Source: Corallibacter vietnamensis (GTDB lineage: Bacteria; Bacteroidota; Bacteroidia; Flavobacteriales; Flavobacteriaceae). Taken from it: a stretch of 64,000 nt of DNA. The first letter of the stretch is position 1. Each line of letters starts with the position of its first letter. This document shows, piece after piece, positions 24,098 through 31,694 of this stretch. The stretch is taken from contig NZ_BAABBI010000001.1 of assembly GCF_039537875.1 (NCBI RefSeq), positions 1,178,001-1,242,000 on the forward strand, given 5' to 3'. The translations under genes and the position numbers were made by a program. The notes under the pieces are model-generated. The model was not told the origin of the DNA, did not search any database, and was given only the letters and a program-made list of their open reading frames with translations.

Positions 24098-24505
24098 ATG
24101 CTTTCAAAGAAAACCAAATATGGCCTAAAAGCGCTAACGTATTTAGCACGACAGGAAGGAAACAAACCTGTTCAAATCAGTGCTATTTCCGAAAGTGAAA
24201 ATATCTCCAGAAAATTTCTGGAGAGTATTTTATTAACGCTTCGTAAGAATGGGTTTTTAGGGTCTAAAAAAGGTAAAAATGGAGGTTATTATCTTCTTAA
24301 AGATCCCAAGGATATTAAAATGGCACCAATCATGAGAGTCCTTGAAGGTCCTATTGCTATGGTGCCATGCGTGAGTTTAAATTTTTATGAAAAATGCGAC
24401 GATTGTCCAGACGAAACAGCCTGTGCTGTTCATATCTTAATGATTGAAGTTAGGGATAGCACACTGCAAATTTTCAACAATAAATCATTGGCAGATTTAC
24501 TGTAA
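24098..24505 (+). CDS. Rrf2-family transcriptional regulator, CymR-like
   Basis: A 135-residue Rrf2 protein. The start is ATG 24098 (MLSKKTKYGLKALTYLARQE); the frame opens earlier at a TTG but the family begins here. It has the winged helix (ISAISESENISRKFLESILL, then LRKNGFLGSKKGKNGGYYL). The C-terminal half contains three Cys in CDDCPDETAC, which differs from the IscR cluster-binding spacing. Rrf2 members of the CymR type control sulfur and cysteine genes; cysH, cysE and cysM follow directly, and a fitting palindromic operator lies before cysH. It probably senses cysteine supply, perhaps through the CysE/CysM proteins, by analogy with Bacillus. Confidence 0.9.
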   Translation: MLSKKTKYGLKALTYLARQEGNKPVQISAISESENISRKFLESILLTLRKNGFLGSKKGKNGGYYLLKDPKDIKMAPIMRVLEGPIAMVPCVSLNFYEKCDDCPDETACAVHILMIEVRDSTLQIFNNKSLADLL

Positions 24506-24598
24506 AACAACACTTTTTTTAATTAACGCAAAGGATAGCTTTAACGATTTTATTCAAATTTTAACCTAAATAACATCTATAAGGTAAGTTTTTTTATA

Positions 24599-24635
24599 TA
24601 ATTTTGTTTTTAATTCCTATTATTCCGATAGGGAT
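24599..24635 (+). promoter_or_regulatory. cysH promoter with overlapping inverted-repeat operator
   Basis: The -7 element TAATTTTG is at 24599-24606. Just downstream, ATTCCTAT (24613-24620) and ATAGGGAT (24628-24635) form an inverted repeat (7 of 8 positions) with a 7-bp spacer. It covers the expected start of transcription, so a bound repressor would block it. The half-site resembles the ATTCC/GGAAT-type sites of CymR-like Rrf2 regulators, and an Rrf2 gene lies just upstream. Confidence 0.6.
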
Positions 24636-24656
24636 ATAGTAAAAATAAAAAAATAG

Positions 24657-25283
24657 ATGATAGGACAAACGATAGATATAGCATATTGGAACCAAGTATT
24701 AAAAGATAAAACACCTGATGAAATCATTGATTGGGCATTGCGATTAACAAACAATAGCATAGTAACAACAAGTTTTGGTGTATACTCTGAAGTTTTGTTA
24801 AGTACCATAACCAAGCATAGTAACGACATAAGGGTTATTTGGTGCGATACGTTATACAATCAACCAAGTACTTATGAGCATGCTAAAAATATTACAGAGA
24901 AGTATCATTTAAATCTTTATAAGTATCAATCGTTATTGAGTAAAGAAGAGGTTGAAAAAACTATAGGTTTTCCATCATTAGAAGATGATAATTTCGATCA
25001 GTTTTCAGAAGTTGTGAAATTAGAACCCTTCAAAAGAGCTTTAAAAGAACACAATCCTGAAGTATGGTTTACGAATATTCGTGTAAGACAAACCGAGTTA
25101 AGAAATAAGAAAGATATTTTAAGCTTAAGTAAAAACGGCATTTTAAAAGTGAGTCCATTTTACTATTGGACAGATACTGATTTAGATGCTTACGTGTCAA
25201 AATATGACTTAACCAAAAACGTCGATTATTTCGATCCAATAAAAGCACTTCAAAATAGAGAATGCGGAATTCATTTGTCTTAA
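24657..25283 (+). CDS. cysH: Phosphoadenosine phosphosulfate (PAPS) reductase family protein
   Basis: A 208-residue assimilatory sulfonucleotide reductase. Seen: the PP-loop-like TTSFGVYSEVLLSTI (about residue 38), WCDTLYNQPSTYEHA, the arginine-bearing RVRQTELRNKKDIL, SPFYYWTDTDLDAYV, and the C-terminal catalytic ECGIHLS. The two CysCys pairs that bind the Fe4S4 cluster of APS reductases are absent, so this is a cluster-free, thioredoxin-dependent PAPS-type enzyme releasing sulfite. Genes for ATP sulfurylase (cysD/cysN) and sulfite reductase are not adjacent. It is monocistronic, with its own operator and terminator. Confidence 0.9.
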   Translation: MIGQTIDIAYWNQVLKDKTPDEIIDWALRLTNNSIVTTSFGVYSEVLLSTITKHSNDIRVIWCDTLYNQPSTYEHAKNITEKYHLNLYKYQSLLSKEEVEKTIGFPSLEDDNFDQFSEVVKLEPFKRALKEHNPEVWFTNIRVRQTELRNKKDILSLSKNGILKVSPFYYWTDTDLDAYVSKYDLTKNVDYFDPIKALQNRECGIHLS

Positions 25284-25303
25284 AAACAAAAATATTAATT
25301 AGT

Positions 25304-25338
25304 AAAAATCTCGTTAAACTAATAAACGAGATTTTTTA
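25304..25338 (+). terminator. Terminator after cysH
   Basis: AAAATCTCGTT and AACGAGATTTT pair across a 9-base loop and end in a T-run. Confidence 0.85.
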
Positions 25339-25358
25339 TTTTAATAAAATCTTAAAGC

Positions 25359-25391
25359 TTTTGATAAACTAAAAATGGAATAGTAATTTTA
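25359..25391 (+). promoter_or_regulatory. Probable cysE-cysM promoter
   Basis: TTTTG at 25359-25363 and TAATTTTA at 25384-25391 (one base off TAnnTTTG) are separated by 20 bp. The cysE ATG is 17 bp downstream. No copy of the cysH operator is seen here. Confidence 0.5.
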
Positions 25392-25408
25392 GCATTCATA
25401 AGAAAAAC

Positions 25409-26140
25409 ATGCAGATAAATTTACGAATTAAAGAGACCGTTTCAGATGTAACAAAGCAATTGTTCTATGCTTTGTTTGATGATGAAGTAAGACAAAAAGA
25501 ACAACTGAAACAGCTAAAGCCTATATTTAAAACAGTTGTTGAAGACATTACAGATAAAGACTCTGAAATCATTTGGAGTACTTTTGAAAGTATGCTTCCA
25601 ACGATAAAAAAGAAAATTGAGTTAGATGCCAAAGCTGCTGAAAAAAATGATCCAGCTTGTAAGAGTTTGCAAGAAATTTATCTAGCATATCCAGGCTTTC
25701 ATGCCATAGCAATTTATAGGATGAGTCACGAATTATTTAAAATGGATTTACCTATTATTTCTAGAATGATGAGCGAGTGTGTTCATGGTAAAACTGGTAT
25801 CGATATTCATCCAGGAGCAACCATTGGCGATTCTTTTTTTATAGATCACGGAACAGGAATTGTTATTGGAGAAACTAGTATTATCAAAAACAATGTCAAG
25901 ATATTTCAAGGTGTTACTTTAGGTGGATTATCGGTTAAAAAAAGTTTATCGCAAACCAAACGTCATCCAACCATAGAAGATAATGTAACAATTTACGCAA
26001 ACGCAACTATTTTAGGAGGCGATATTGTAATAGGAAAAAATAGTGTTATTGGTGCCAATGTATGGATTACGCAATCTGTTCCGCCAAATTCATTAGTGAC
26101 CTATAAGTCAGAAATTAATATAAGCACAAGACCATCATGA
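25409..26140 (+). CDS. cysE: Serine O-acetyltransferase
   Basis: A 243-residue enzyme that acetylates serine to O-acetylserine, the carbon skeleton of cysteine. The N-terminal helical region (1-110) is followed by a left-handed beta-helix of hexapeptide repeats with the active-site histidines (GIDIHPGATIGDSFFIDHGT, GIVIGET) and GGDIVIGKNSVIGANVWITQ. The protein ends soon after the helix, with the tail EINISTRPS. It overlaps cysM by 4 bp, so the two are translationally coupled and probably form the cysteine synthase complex. Confidence 0.94.
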   Translation: MQINLRIKETVSDVTKQLFYALFDDEVRQKEQLKQLKPIFKTVVEDITDKDSEIIWSTFESMLPTIKKKIELDAKAAEKNDPACKSLQEIYLAYPGFHAIAIYRMSHELFKMDLPIISRMMSECVHGKTGIDIHPGATIGDSFFIDHGTGIVIGETSIIKNNVKIFQGVTLGGLSVKKSLSQTKRHPTIEDNVTIYANATILGGDIVIGKNSVIGANVWITQSVPPNSLVTYKSEINISTRPS

Positions 26141-27027
26141 TACAAAGTCAATCAATAACTAATTTAATAGGAAATACGCCGTTAATTGAATTGCAAAACA
26201 TCCTAAAAAAAGATGGTGTAAGACTATTTTTAAAACTTGAAGGAAAAAATCCTGGCGGAAGCGTTAAAGATCGTGCAGCTTTCAATATGATAAGCGAAGC
26301 TTTAAAACGAGGTGATATTAAACCTGGCGATACTTTAGTTGAAGCAACTAGTGGTAATACAGGTATTGCATTAGCTTTTATTGCGAAATTATTAGGCGTA
26401 AATATGATTTTAGTAATGCCTGAAAATTCTACTGAAGAGCGAATAAAAACCATGCGTGCTTATGGTGCCGAATTAATTTTAACGTCTTTCGAAGTTGGTA
26501 TTGAAGGCGCTCGTGACGAAGCCGAAAGACTTCATAAAGAAAAAGGCTATTTTATGCTAAACCAGTTTGCAAATGACGATAACTGGAAAGCACATTACAA
26601 AACTACAGGTCCAGAAATTTGGCGCGATACCAATCAGCAAATCACGCATTTTGTCTCTGCAATGGGTACAACAGGTACTATTATGGGCGTATCTACTTAT
26701 TTAAAAGAACAAAATCCAGACATAACTATAGTTGGAGCGCAACCTAAAGATGGTGCAAAAATTCCGGGAATTAGAAAATGGCCAGAAGCTTACAGACCTA
26801 AAATATTTAATCCTAAAAAAGTAGATCAAGTTGTAGAAATAAGCGAAGAAGAAGCAAAAAACATAGCTAATTTGTTAGCAACACAAGAAGGCGTTTTTGC
26901 AGGTATGAGTAGTGGTGGTTCTGTAGCATCGGCTTTAAAAATAGCACAAACTATAGATAAAGGTGTTATTGTGGCAATCATTTGCGATATAGGTGATAGA
27001 TATTTGTCTTCAGATTTATTTGAATAA
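26137..27027 (+). CDS. cysM: Cysteine synthase (CysK/CysM family)
   Basis: A 296-residue PLP enzyme that joins O-acetylserine and sulfide (or thiosulfate) to give cysteine. The PLP lysine is in NPGGSVKDRAAF (about residue 45), the phosphate loop is EATSGNTGIALAF, and the substrate loop includes GTTGTIMGVSTYL and GVFAGMSSGGSVASAL. The end (ICDIGDRYLSSDLFE) is closer to CysM than to CysK, hence the symbol; CysK is possible. It is the last intact gene of the cysteine group: a metF stump follows 27 bp later. Confidence 0.92.
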   Translation: MIQSQSITNLIGNTPLIELQNILKKDGVRLFLKLEGKNPGGSVKDRAAFNMISEALKRGDIKPGDTLVEATSGNTGIALAFIAKLLGVNMILVMPENSTEERIKTMRAYGAELILTSFEVGIEGARDEAERLHKEKGYFMLNQFANDDNWKAHYKTTGPEIWRDTNQQITHFVSAMGTTGTIMGVSTYLKEQNPDITIVGAQPKDGAKIPGIRKWPEAYRPKIFNPKKVDQVVEISEEEAKNIANLLATQEGVFAGMSSGGSVASALKIAQTIDKGVIVAIICDIGDRYLSSDLFE

Positions 27028-27053
27028 TAAATGTCAAATAAAGCTCTGTTGCG

Positions 27054-27206
27054 GATTGTAAAGACAATAAAGCTGTGCGACAAGTTGGTGTAGAATGGGT
27101 GATTAAACAGTCTAAAGAATAACAAAACGCAGATGTGCCAGTATTACATTATTACTCAATGAGTAAAAGTGATAACATAAAAGCCATTGCAGAGCATTTG
27201 TTCTAA
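27054..27206 (+). pseudogene. metF: 3' remnant of methylenetetrahydrofolate reductase (metF)
   Basis: Reading from 27063, the frame gives DNKAVRQVGVEWVIKQSKE, a TAA stop at 27120-27122, then in the same frame ADVPVLHYYSMSKSDNIK and AIAEHLF with a final stop at 27204-27206. This is the C-terminus of MetF (VGVEW, PVLHYYSM, IKAIAE are its conserved end). The TAA sits where the family has Leu (TTA), and TGTAAGAC just upstream looks like TGTAAAGAC minus one base, a frameshift. The first 250 or so codons are missing. It is not expressed as an enzyme. Confidence 0.8.
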
Positions 27207-27239
27207 ATATTCTGTTATTTTTGCGTCATAAGTTAAATT

Positions 27240-28334
27240 ATGAAACGCATTTTTATTGGTATTTTTTGCTTCTTTTTTGGTTTGGGATTTTCTCAAAACG
27301 AAAAAACGACAACATCCTCTTTTGATGTCAATTACTTTACAGGAAACATAGCACTTCACAATAATGATGTTTTACACCTAATACAAGGGCATCCGGAAGG
27401 TGTTATTGTTAGTTGGAATAAAAAAACATTTGGTAATCAAACTTGGGAAGAAGATTATAATTATCCTGACTATGGATTGTCTTTTATTTACCAAGATTTA
27501 AAAAATGATGTTTTAGGAGATAATTATTCGTTGTATGCGCATTACAATTTTTATTTCTTAAAGCGAAATTTAATGTTTCGTATTGGTCAAGGTTTGGCCT
27601 ATAATACCAATCCTTATGATAAAGAGGATAATTTTAAAAACATTGCTTTCGGATCTCGTATTTTAAGTACTACTTACTTAATGCTTAATTATAAGAAAGA
27701 GCGCTTATTTGATAAATTTGGCTTGCAAGCCGGGATCAGTTTAATTCATTATTCTAATGCCAATGTTAAAGCGCCAAATACAAGTACAAATACAATAGCA
27801 TTTAACTTGGGAGTAACTTATAATTTAGAAGACGAGGAGCCAGCATATATTACCAATCAGTCAAAAGAAAAATTTACAGAACCAATCAAGTTTAATTTGG
27901 TTCTTCGCGGAGGAATTAATGAAAGTGATGTTATTGGAAGTGGGCAGTTTCCTTTTTGGGTAGTATCAGCTTACGCAGATAAAAGATTAGGTCGTAAAAG
28001 CGCAGTACAATTAGGAGTAGATGCTTTTTTCTCTGAATTTTTAAAAGAATTAATTTATTACCAATCCGTTTCTGTGCCTGAAGAAGGCGTAAGTGGTGAT
28101 GAAGACTGGAAGCGTATAGGTTTGTTTGCAGGGCACGAGTTATTCATTAATAAAATGTCTTTAGTAACACAGTTTGGATATTATGTTTATTATCCGTTTG
28201 ATTTTGAGGGTAGAACATATTTGCGAATTGGGTTAAAGCGTTATTTTGGAAAAAATATTTTTGCAGGTTTAACCTTAAAATCTCACGGTGCAAAAGCCGA
28301 AGCTGTAGAATTAGGAGTAGGAATACGATTGTAA
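27240..28334 (+). CDS. PagL-like lipid A deacylase (acyloxyacyl hydrolase family)
   Basis: A 364-residue outer-membrane protein with a signal peptide (MKRIFIGIFCFFFGLGFSQ). The segment ISLIHYSNANVKAPNTSTN carries the His-x-Ser pair that forms the PagL active site (HxSNA motif), placed after several predicted strands. The family removes acyl chains from lipid A in the outer membrane. The protein is about twice as long as PagL of Gram-negative pathogens, with a second group of strands (residues 200-360) ending in AVELGVGIRL, as is usual in flavobacterial members. It is one base from the GIN-domain lipoprotein gene and clearly cotranscribed. Confidence 0.85.
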   Translation: MKRIFIGIFCFFFGLGFSQNEKTTTSSFDVNYFTGNIALHNNDVLHLIQGHPEGVIVSWNKKTFGNQTWEEDYNYPDYGLSFIYQDLKNDVLGDNYSLYAHYNFYFLKRNLMFRIGQGLAYNTNPYDKEDNFKNIAFGSRILSTTYLMLNYKKERLFDKFGLQAGISLIHYSNANVKAPNTSTNTIAFNLGVTYNLEDEEPAYITNQSKEKFTEPIKFNLVLRGGINESDVIGSGQFPFWVVSAYADKRLGRKSAVQLGVDAFFSEFLKELIYYQSVSVPEEGVSGDEDWKRIGLFAGHELFINKMSLVTQFGYYVYYPFDFEGRTYLRIGLKRYFGKNIFAGLTLKSHGAKAEAVELGVGIRL

Positions 28335-28335
28335 T

Positions 28336-29082
28336 ATGAAAAAATCAATATATATACTAGTAGCCATACTTTTTTTAGCATGTAATAGTGAAGATGCTAA
28401 TGATTGTTTTCAAACCATTGGTAATAAAATACAAGAAGAGATTTCGGTTTCTGATTTTGAACGTATTTTAGTAAACCGAAATGTTTCAGTTGTTTTAAAA
28501 GAGGGTTTAAATACAACTGTTGTTGTAGAAACAGGAAGTAACCTAATAAATGATGTGCACGTAGAAGTGGTTGGAAACCAGCTGCAGCTAACAGATGATA
28601 ATATTTGTAATTTTGTTAGAGAATATGCGCCAACAGTTGTTTATATAACAGCTCCAAATATAAAAGAAATAAGAAGCTCTTCGCAGTATGATATTATATC
28701 TGATGGTGTGTTAACGTATCCAAGTTTGAAACTATTTTCTGAAGATGATAATTATGAAGGAAGTTTTACTGTTGGTGATTTTAGAATGCATTTACAAACA
28801 ACCGAGTTAAGAGCAGTGGCAAACAATTTTTCATCATTTTATATTTCAGGAAATGTTGAAGCGTTATTTGTAGGGTTTTATTCAGGAGCTGGTCGTTTTG
28901 AAGGCGCTAGCTTAATAGCACAACATGTAGATGTGTATCATCGTGGTAGTAATGATATGATTGTAAATCCGCAACAATCTCTAACAGGAGAATTACGCGG
29001 AACAGGTAATTTAATATCGGTAAATCAGCCGCCAACTGTTGAAGTACAGCAATTTTATACAGGTAGGCTTATTTATTATTGA
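28336..29082 (+). CDS. GIN-domain (DUF2807) lipoprotein
   Basis: A 248-residue lipoprotein: the signal peptide MKKSIYILVAILFLAC ends in a lipobox whose Cys-16 would be lipidated. The mature part is a putative auto-transporter adhesin head GIN domain, a right-handed parallel beta-helix, shown by VSDFERILVNRNVSVVLKEG, VVVETGSNLINDVHVEVVGN, and repeating segments such as AVANNFSSFYISGNVEALF and VDVYHRGSNDMIVNPQQSL. Function unknown; probably cell-surface. It shares an operon with the PagL-like gene. Its last 14 bases overlap the end of the convergent, frameshifted XRE gene. Confidence 0.88.
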   Translation: MKKSIYILVAILFLACNSEDANDCFQTIGNKIQEEISVSDFERILVNRNVSVVLKEGLNTTVVVETGSNLINDVHVEVVGNQLQLTDDNICNFVREYAPTVVYITAPNIKEIRSSSQYDIISDGVLTYPSLKLFSEDDNYEGSFTVGDFRMHLQTTELRAVANNFSSFYISGNVEALFVGFYSGAGRFEGASLIAQHVDVYHRGSNDMIVNPQQSLTGELRGTGNLISVNQPPTVEVQQFYTGRLIYY

Positions 29083-29397
29083 TTTCTTTTAATAAGGCCT
29101 TTAACTCTTTGATATAAAGATCTTTTTCCTTTAGACGAAGTTCGTATTGTTCTATTAGTTTTTCTGAAAGTTGATTTATTATGAATGCCCCATTCCCATC
29201 CTCCTTAAAAGGTCTTCAGGATTTATTTCGAACAATTGGCATATAGGGTTAATGTAATTCGACCAACTATTACTATCTCCATTTTCTATTCGCGCATAAG
29301 TGCTTTGAGAAATATTTAAGTAATCTGCAACTTGTTCTTGACTCAAACCTTTATTGTATCTTAATGATTTAATTTTATCAACTACTTGACTGTTCAT
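29069..29397 (-). pseudogene. XRE-family regulator with C-terminal coiled coil, frameshifted
   Basis: The intact frame from ATG 29397 gives only 72 residues: an HTH_XRE domain (LRYNKGLSQEQVADYLNISQ, then STYARIENGD) that breaks off in RRMGMGHS. If one base is restored in TTAAGG (plus positions about 29205-29210) the frame continues DGNGAFIINQLSEKLIEQYE and on through a coiled coil to KEINNK at 29069. That longer form is what I would expect of this flavobacterial family (about 110 residues). So the gene carries a one-base deletion, or the sequence has an error; slippage during translation is a remote option. The shortened product could still bind DNA. Confidence 0.72.
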
Positions 29398-29530
29398 TGT
29401 TATGATGTTTGAACAAATAAAAAATAATTGTATCTAAAAATAGGGTAAAATTATGCATTTGATGCATTTGATATAGGGTTGAAATTCAGTAACTTTATTT
29501 TCGTAATTATTAACTTTAAATATTATAACT

Positions 29531-29584
29531 ATGAAAACACATTATTTTCAAGTGTTTTATTTAAAAGGAGAGATACAAGAGTAA
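29531..29584 (+). CDS. Possible 17-residue peptide ORF
   Basis: ATG at 29531 opens a frame encoding MKTHYFQVFYLKGEIQE, ending 14 bp before the start of the membrane thioredoxin-fold gene. A purine-rich AGGAGAG lies at its end. There is no homology to judge by. It could be a leader peptide, a small product of the same unit, or chance. Confidence 0.25.
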   Translation: MKTHYFQVFYLKGEIQE

Positions 29585-29598
29585 TTAATTATTATATT

Positions 29599-30441
29599 AT
29601 GAAGAGAAAAGTGATGAATAAAGTATTTTGGATTTTAATATTAATTTTGATTTACTTTTTATCTGGTTATATTTTTCATGGGAATCATTTGTGGATGAGT
29701 TTTTCTGTGTTATTTTTTACCTTTTTTATCACTTTTCTTTTTTTTAAATACAATAATTCTAATGTTTATTTAGGACTAGCAATATTAGTTTTACCAATCT
29801 GGATACTCCTTTTTTCTATTTCAATTTTTGCTGGTTTTTCAAGTTCATTAGTTTATTTAATTTTCATTCCTGTTTGTTTTTATTTAGGGAGGCTTTATTA
29901 TCAAAATAAAAATTTGGGGATAATTTTTTTAAGTGTTTTTTTGATTCTTTTTGCATCTCAAGTTTTTTTGCCAAATCAGTTTAATTATTTTCTTAATGAT
30001 AAGCCTTTCAAGAACAGGCCTTTTGTTGGGTTTGACTTAATAGATAATGATGGTAAACCTATTGAACTACCTCAAAACAAAGTTCTGGTTTTAGATTTTT
30101 GGACTACAAGCTGTGGAGTCTGCTTTAAAAAATTTCCAGAGTTTGAAAAACTTTTTAAAGAATATAAAAATGACACAAAAATTGAGTTTTATTCAATAAA
30201 TGTGCCAACTAAAAGAGATGAATTTACTAAAACAAGAGAATTAGTTAATAAATTAGGGTATGATTTTCAAACTGTTTATGCAAAAAGCAAAAATGATGTT
30301 GAGAGTAAGCTTAAAATATCAGGGTATCCATCTTTTATGATAGTTAAGGATAATATAATACAATTCGATGGGTATCTAAATATTAACCCTGTTGTGTTGG
30401 TCTACAATTCCAAAAATGAATTAGAAAAAATTGTAAAATAA
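29599..30441 (+). CDS. Membrane protein with C-terminal thioredoxin-like (TlpA) domain
   Basis: I start at ATG 29599 (MKRKVMNKVFWILILILIYF), giving 280 residues; a frame extending upstream to 29479 adds only low-quality sequence. About five membrane helices fill residues 1-140 (very rich in Phe, Leu and Ile), followed by a thioredoxin-fold domain with the redox pair in WTTSCGVCFKKFP and the cis-proline loop SGYPSFMIV. The domain should face the periplasm and reduce or exchange disulfides. Fusion of a membrane bundle with TlpA suggests a self-contained thiol redox unit. It is divergent from the broken XRE gene; its AT content is above that of its neighbours. Confidence 0.78.
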   Translation: MKRKVMNKVFWILILILIYFLSGYIFHGNHLWMSFSVLFFTFFITFLFFKYNNSNVYLGLAILVLPIWILLFSISIFAGFSSSLVYLIFIPVCFYLGRLYYQNKNLGIIFLSVFLILFASQVFLPNQFNYFLNDKPFKNRPFVGFDLIDNDGKPIELPQNKVLVLDFWTTSCGVCFKKFPEFEKLFKEYKNDTKIEFYSINVPTKRDEFTKTRELVNKLGYDFQTVYAKSKNDVESKLKISGYPSFMIVKDNIIQFDGYLNINPVVLVYNSKNELEKIVK

Positions 30442-30449
30442 TAATTTTA

Positions 30450-31346
30450 TTAGCTAACCGTTAACTCCCTAAACAAACTTTCCAAGCTGGCATTTTTTTG
30501 ATTCAATTGAAGAATTTTTAACTGATTATCATGAGCAAAATCAAACACATGCGAACGCATATCATCAGTTGTTGAAAAGGTGATCTCATATACAAAGTCG
30601 TGGGTGTTTTCAACCTGTTTTACCTTTGGAAGTTTCAATAAAAAAGCATCTTCTACGCGGTAATCAAACTCAACAACAACAGTTTGTTCTTGACCTTCTC
30701 GTAGTTCGCTTAATTTTTTATCAGCAACAATTTTACCCTTATTAATGATGATAACACGGTCGCACATAGCTTCTACCTCTTGCATAATATGTGTAGAAAG
30801 AAATATTGTTTTTTCTTTACCTATGGTTTTAATTAAGTGTCTAATGTCTATAAGTTGGTTAGGATCTAGCCCAGTTGTAGGTTCGTCTAAAATTAGCACA
30901 TCAGGATCATGTAATAACGCATTTGCAAGACCAACACGTTGGCGGTAACCTTTTGAAAGTTGTCCTATTTTTTTGTGAGATTCAGGAGTTAGTCCTGTGA
31001 GCTCAATAACCTCATTAATTCGTGTTTTTTTTACACCATAAACATGTGCATTAAATGTAAGATATTCTTTTACATATTGATCCAAATATAACGGGTTGTG
31101 TTCTGGTAAATACCCAACACTTTTTTGTACTTGTAATTTGTCTTTTAAAATATGAAAACCGTTAACTTTAGCATTGCCTTCACTTGGGCTTATGTAAGTG
31201 GTTAAGATTTTCATCATAGTAGATTTTCCTGCACCATTTGGCCCTAAAAATCCCACAATTTCAGGTTTACTAACATGAAACGATACATTATTTAATGCTT
31301 TTTGAGAATCATAGAATTTTGAGATGTTTTCTACTTCAATAGACAT
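30450..31346 (-). CDS. gldA: Gliding motility ABC transporter ATP-binding protein GldA
   Basis: A 298-residue ABC ATPase. Walker A is GFLGPNGAGKSTMMK, the signature is LSKGYRQRVGLANALL, Walker B is DVLILDEPTTGLDP and the H-loop STHIMQEVEA. The sequence over its full length (MSIEVENISKFYDSQKALNN; SVGYLPEHNPLYLDQYVKEY) matches what I know of GldA, which works with the membrane proteins GldF and GldG. Those are not adjacent, as usual in flavobacteria. Related DrrA/NatA-type ATPases are the only alternative. It is convergent with the thioredoxin-fold gene, with 8 bp between stops. Confidence 0.9.
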   Translation of the reverse strand: MSIEVENISKFYDSQKALNNVSFHVSKPEIVGFLGPNGAGKSTMMKILTTYISPSEGNAKVNGFHILKDKLQVQKSVGYLPEHNPLYLDQYVKEYLTFNAHVYGVKKTRINEVIELTGLTPESHKKIGQLSKGYRQRVGLANALLHDPDVLILDEPTTGLDPNQLIDIRHLIKTIGKEKTIFLSTHIMQEVEAMCDRVIIINKGKIVADKKLSELREGQEQTVVVEFDYRVEDAFLLKLPKVKQVENTHDFVYEITFSTTDDMRSHVFDFAHDNQLKILQLNQKNASLESLFRELTVS

Positions 31347-31485
31347 AGGTTGTTGTTTTTTATGATAAACTATTAGTTGTGTGGTTTATATACTTAAATG
31401 GTACTTTAAAGTCTCAAAAATAAGCATAATTCTTTATCTCAACGCATTGCGAAAACGTTATATTGTTAAAAGAATTAAAAAAAGA

Positions 31486-31516
31486 TTTTGTTTTTTCAAT
31501 TTATTAATTACTTTAG
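31486..31516 (+). promoter_or_regulatory. Promoter of the pheA attenuator unit
   Basis: TTTTG (31486-31490) and TACTTTAG (31509-31516, one base off TAnnTTTG) are 18 bp apart. Transcription would start near 31522, about six bases before the leader-peptide ATG. The DNA from gldA to this point (31347-31485) shows nothing else that I can name. Confidence 0.5.
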
Positions 31517-31527
31517 CTGATGCAATT

Positions 31528-31608
31528 ATGAAAACAAGCACGAATTTCACATATTTTAATTGGTTTTATTTCTTTTTTAACGAAAGAAACGAGACGCTGT
31601 ATGTGTAA
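31528..31608 (+). CDS. Aromatic leader peptide controlling pheA operon by attenuation
   Basis: A 26-residue frame: MKTSTN, then F-T-Y-F-N-W-F-Y-F-F-F at residues 7-17, then NERNETLYV. Nine of those eleven residues are aromatic, with six Phe codons in the whole peptide. It stands between a promoter and a strong terminator, directly ahead of prephenate dehydratase. Ribosomes that lack charged tRNA-Phe (or tRNA-Tyr) would stall in the aromatic run. The last codons (GAG ACG CTG) include the bases CGAGAC that can pair with the terminator's 5' arm, so completing the peptide would hide them. A longer in-frame opening upstream (from 31381) is not needed. Confidence 0.82.
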   Translation: MKTSTNFTYFNWFYFFFNERNETLYV

Positions 31609-31631
31609 TTTTTAAGCAATACATGATATAT

Positions 31632-31664
31632 AAAGTCTCGATGTTACATCGGGACTTTTTTTTT
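31632..31664 (+). terminator. Attenuator terminator upstream of pheA, with competing antiterminator
   Basis: Terminator: AAAGTCTCGATG (31632-31643) pairs with CATCGGGACTTT (31647-31658), one G-T pair, followed by T-run to 31664. Antiterminator: CGAGAC (31590-31595) is exactly complementary to GTCTCG (31635-31640), and TGTAT (31598-31602) pairs with ATACA (31619-31623). The two folds exclude each other, the layout of a translation-controlled attenuator. Confidence 0.85.
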
Positions 31665-31694
31665 GATAAAACATAGCGATTTTTAACCAGATAT

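Noticed and set aside
31381..31527. N-terminal extension of the aromatic leader ORF to 75 codons
   Set aside because: It would start upstream of the likely promoter; the compact 26-codon ORF fits attenuation and the usual size of leader peptides.
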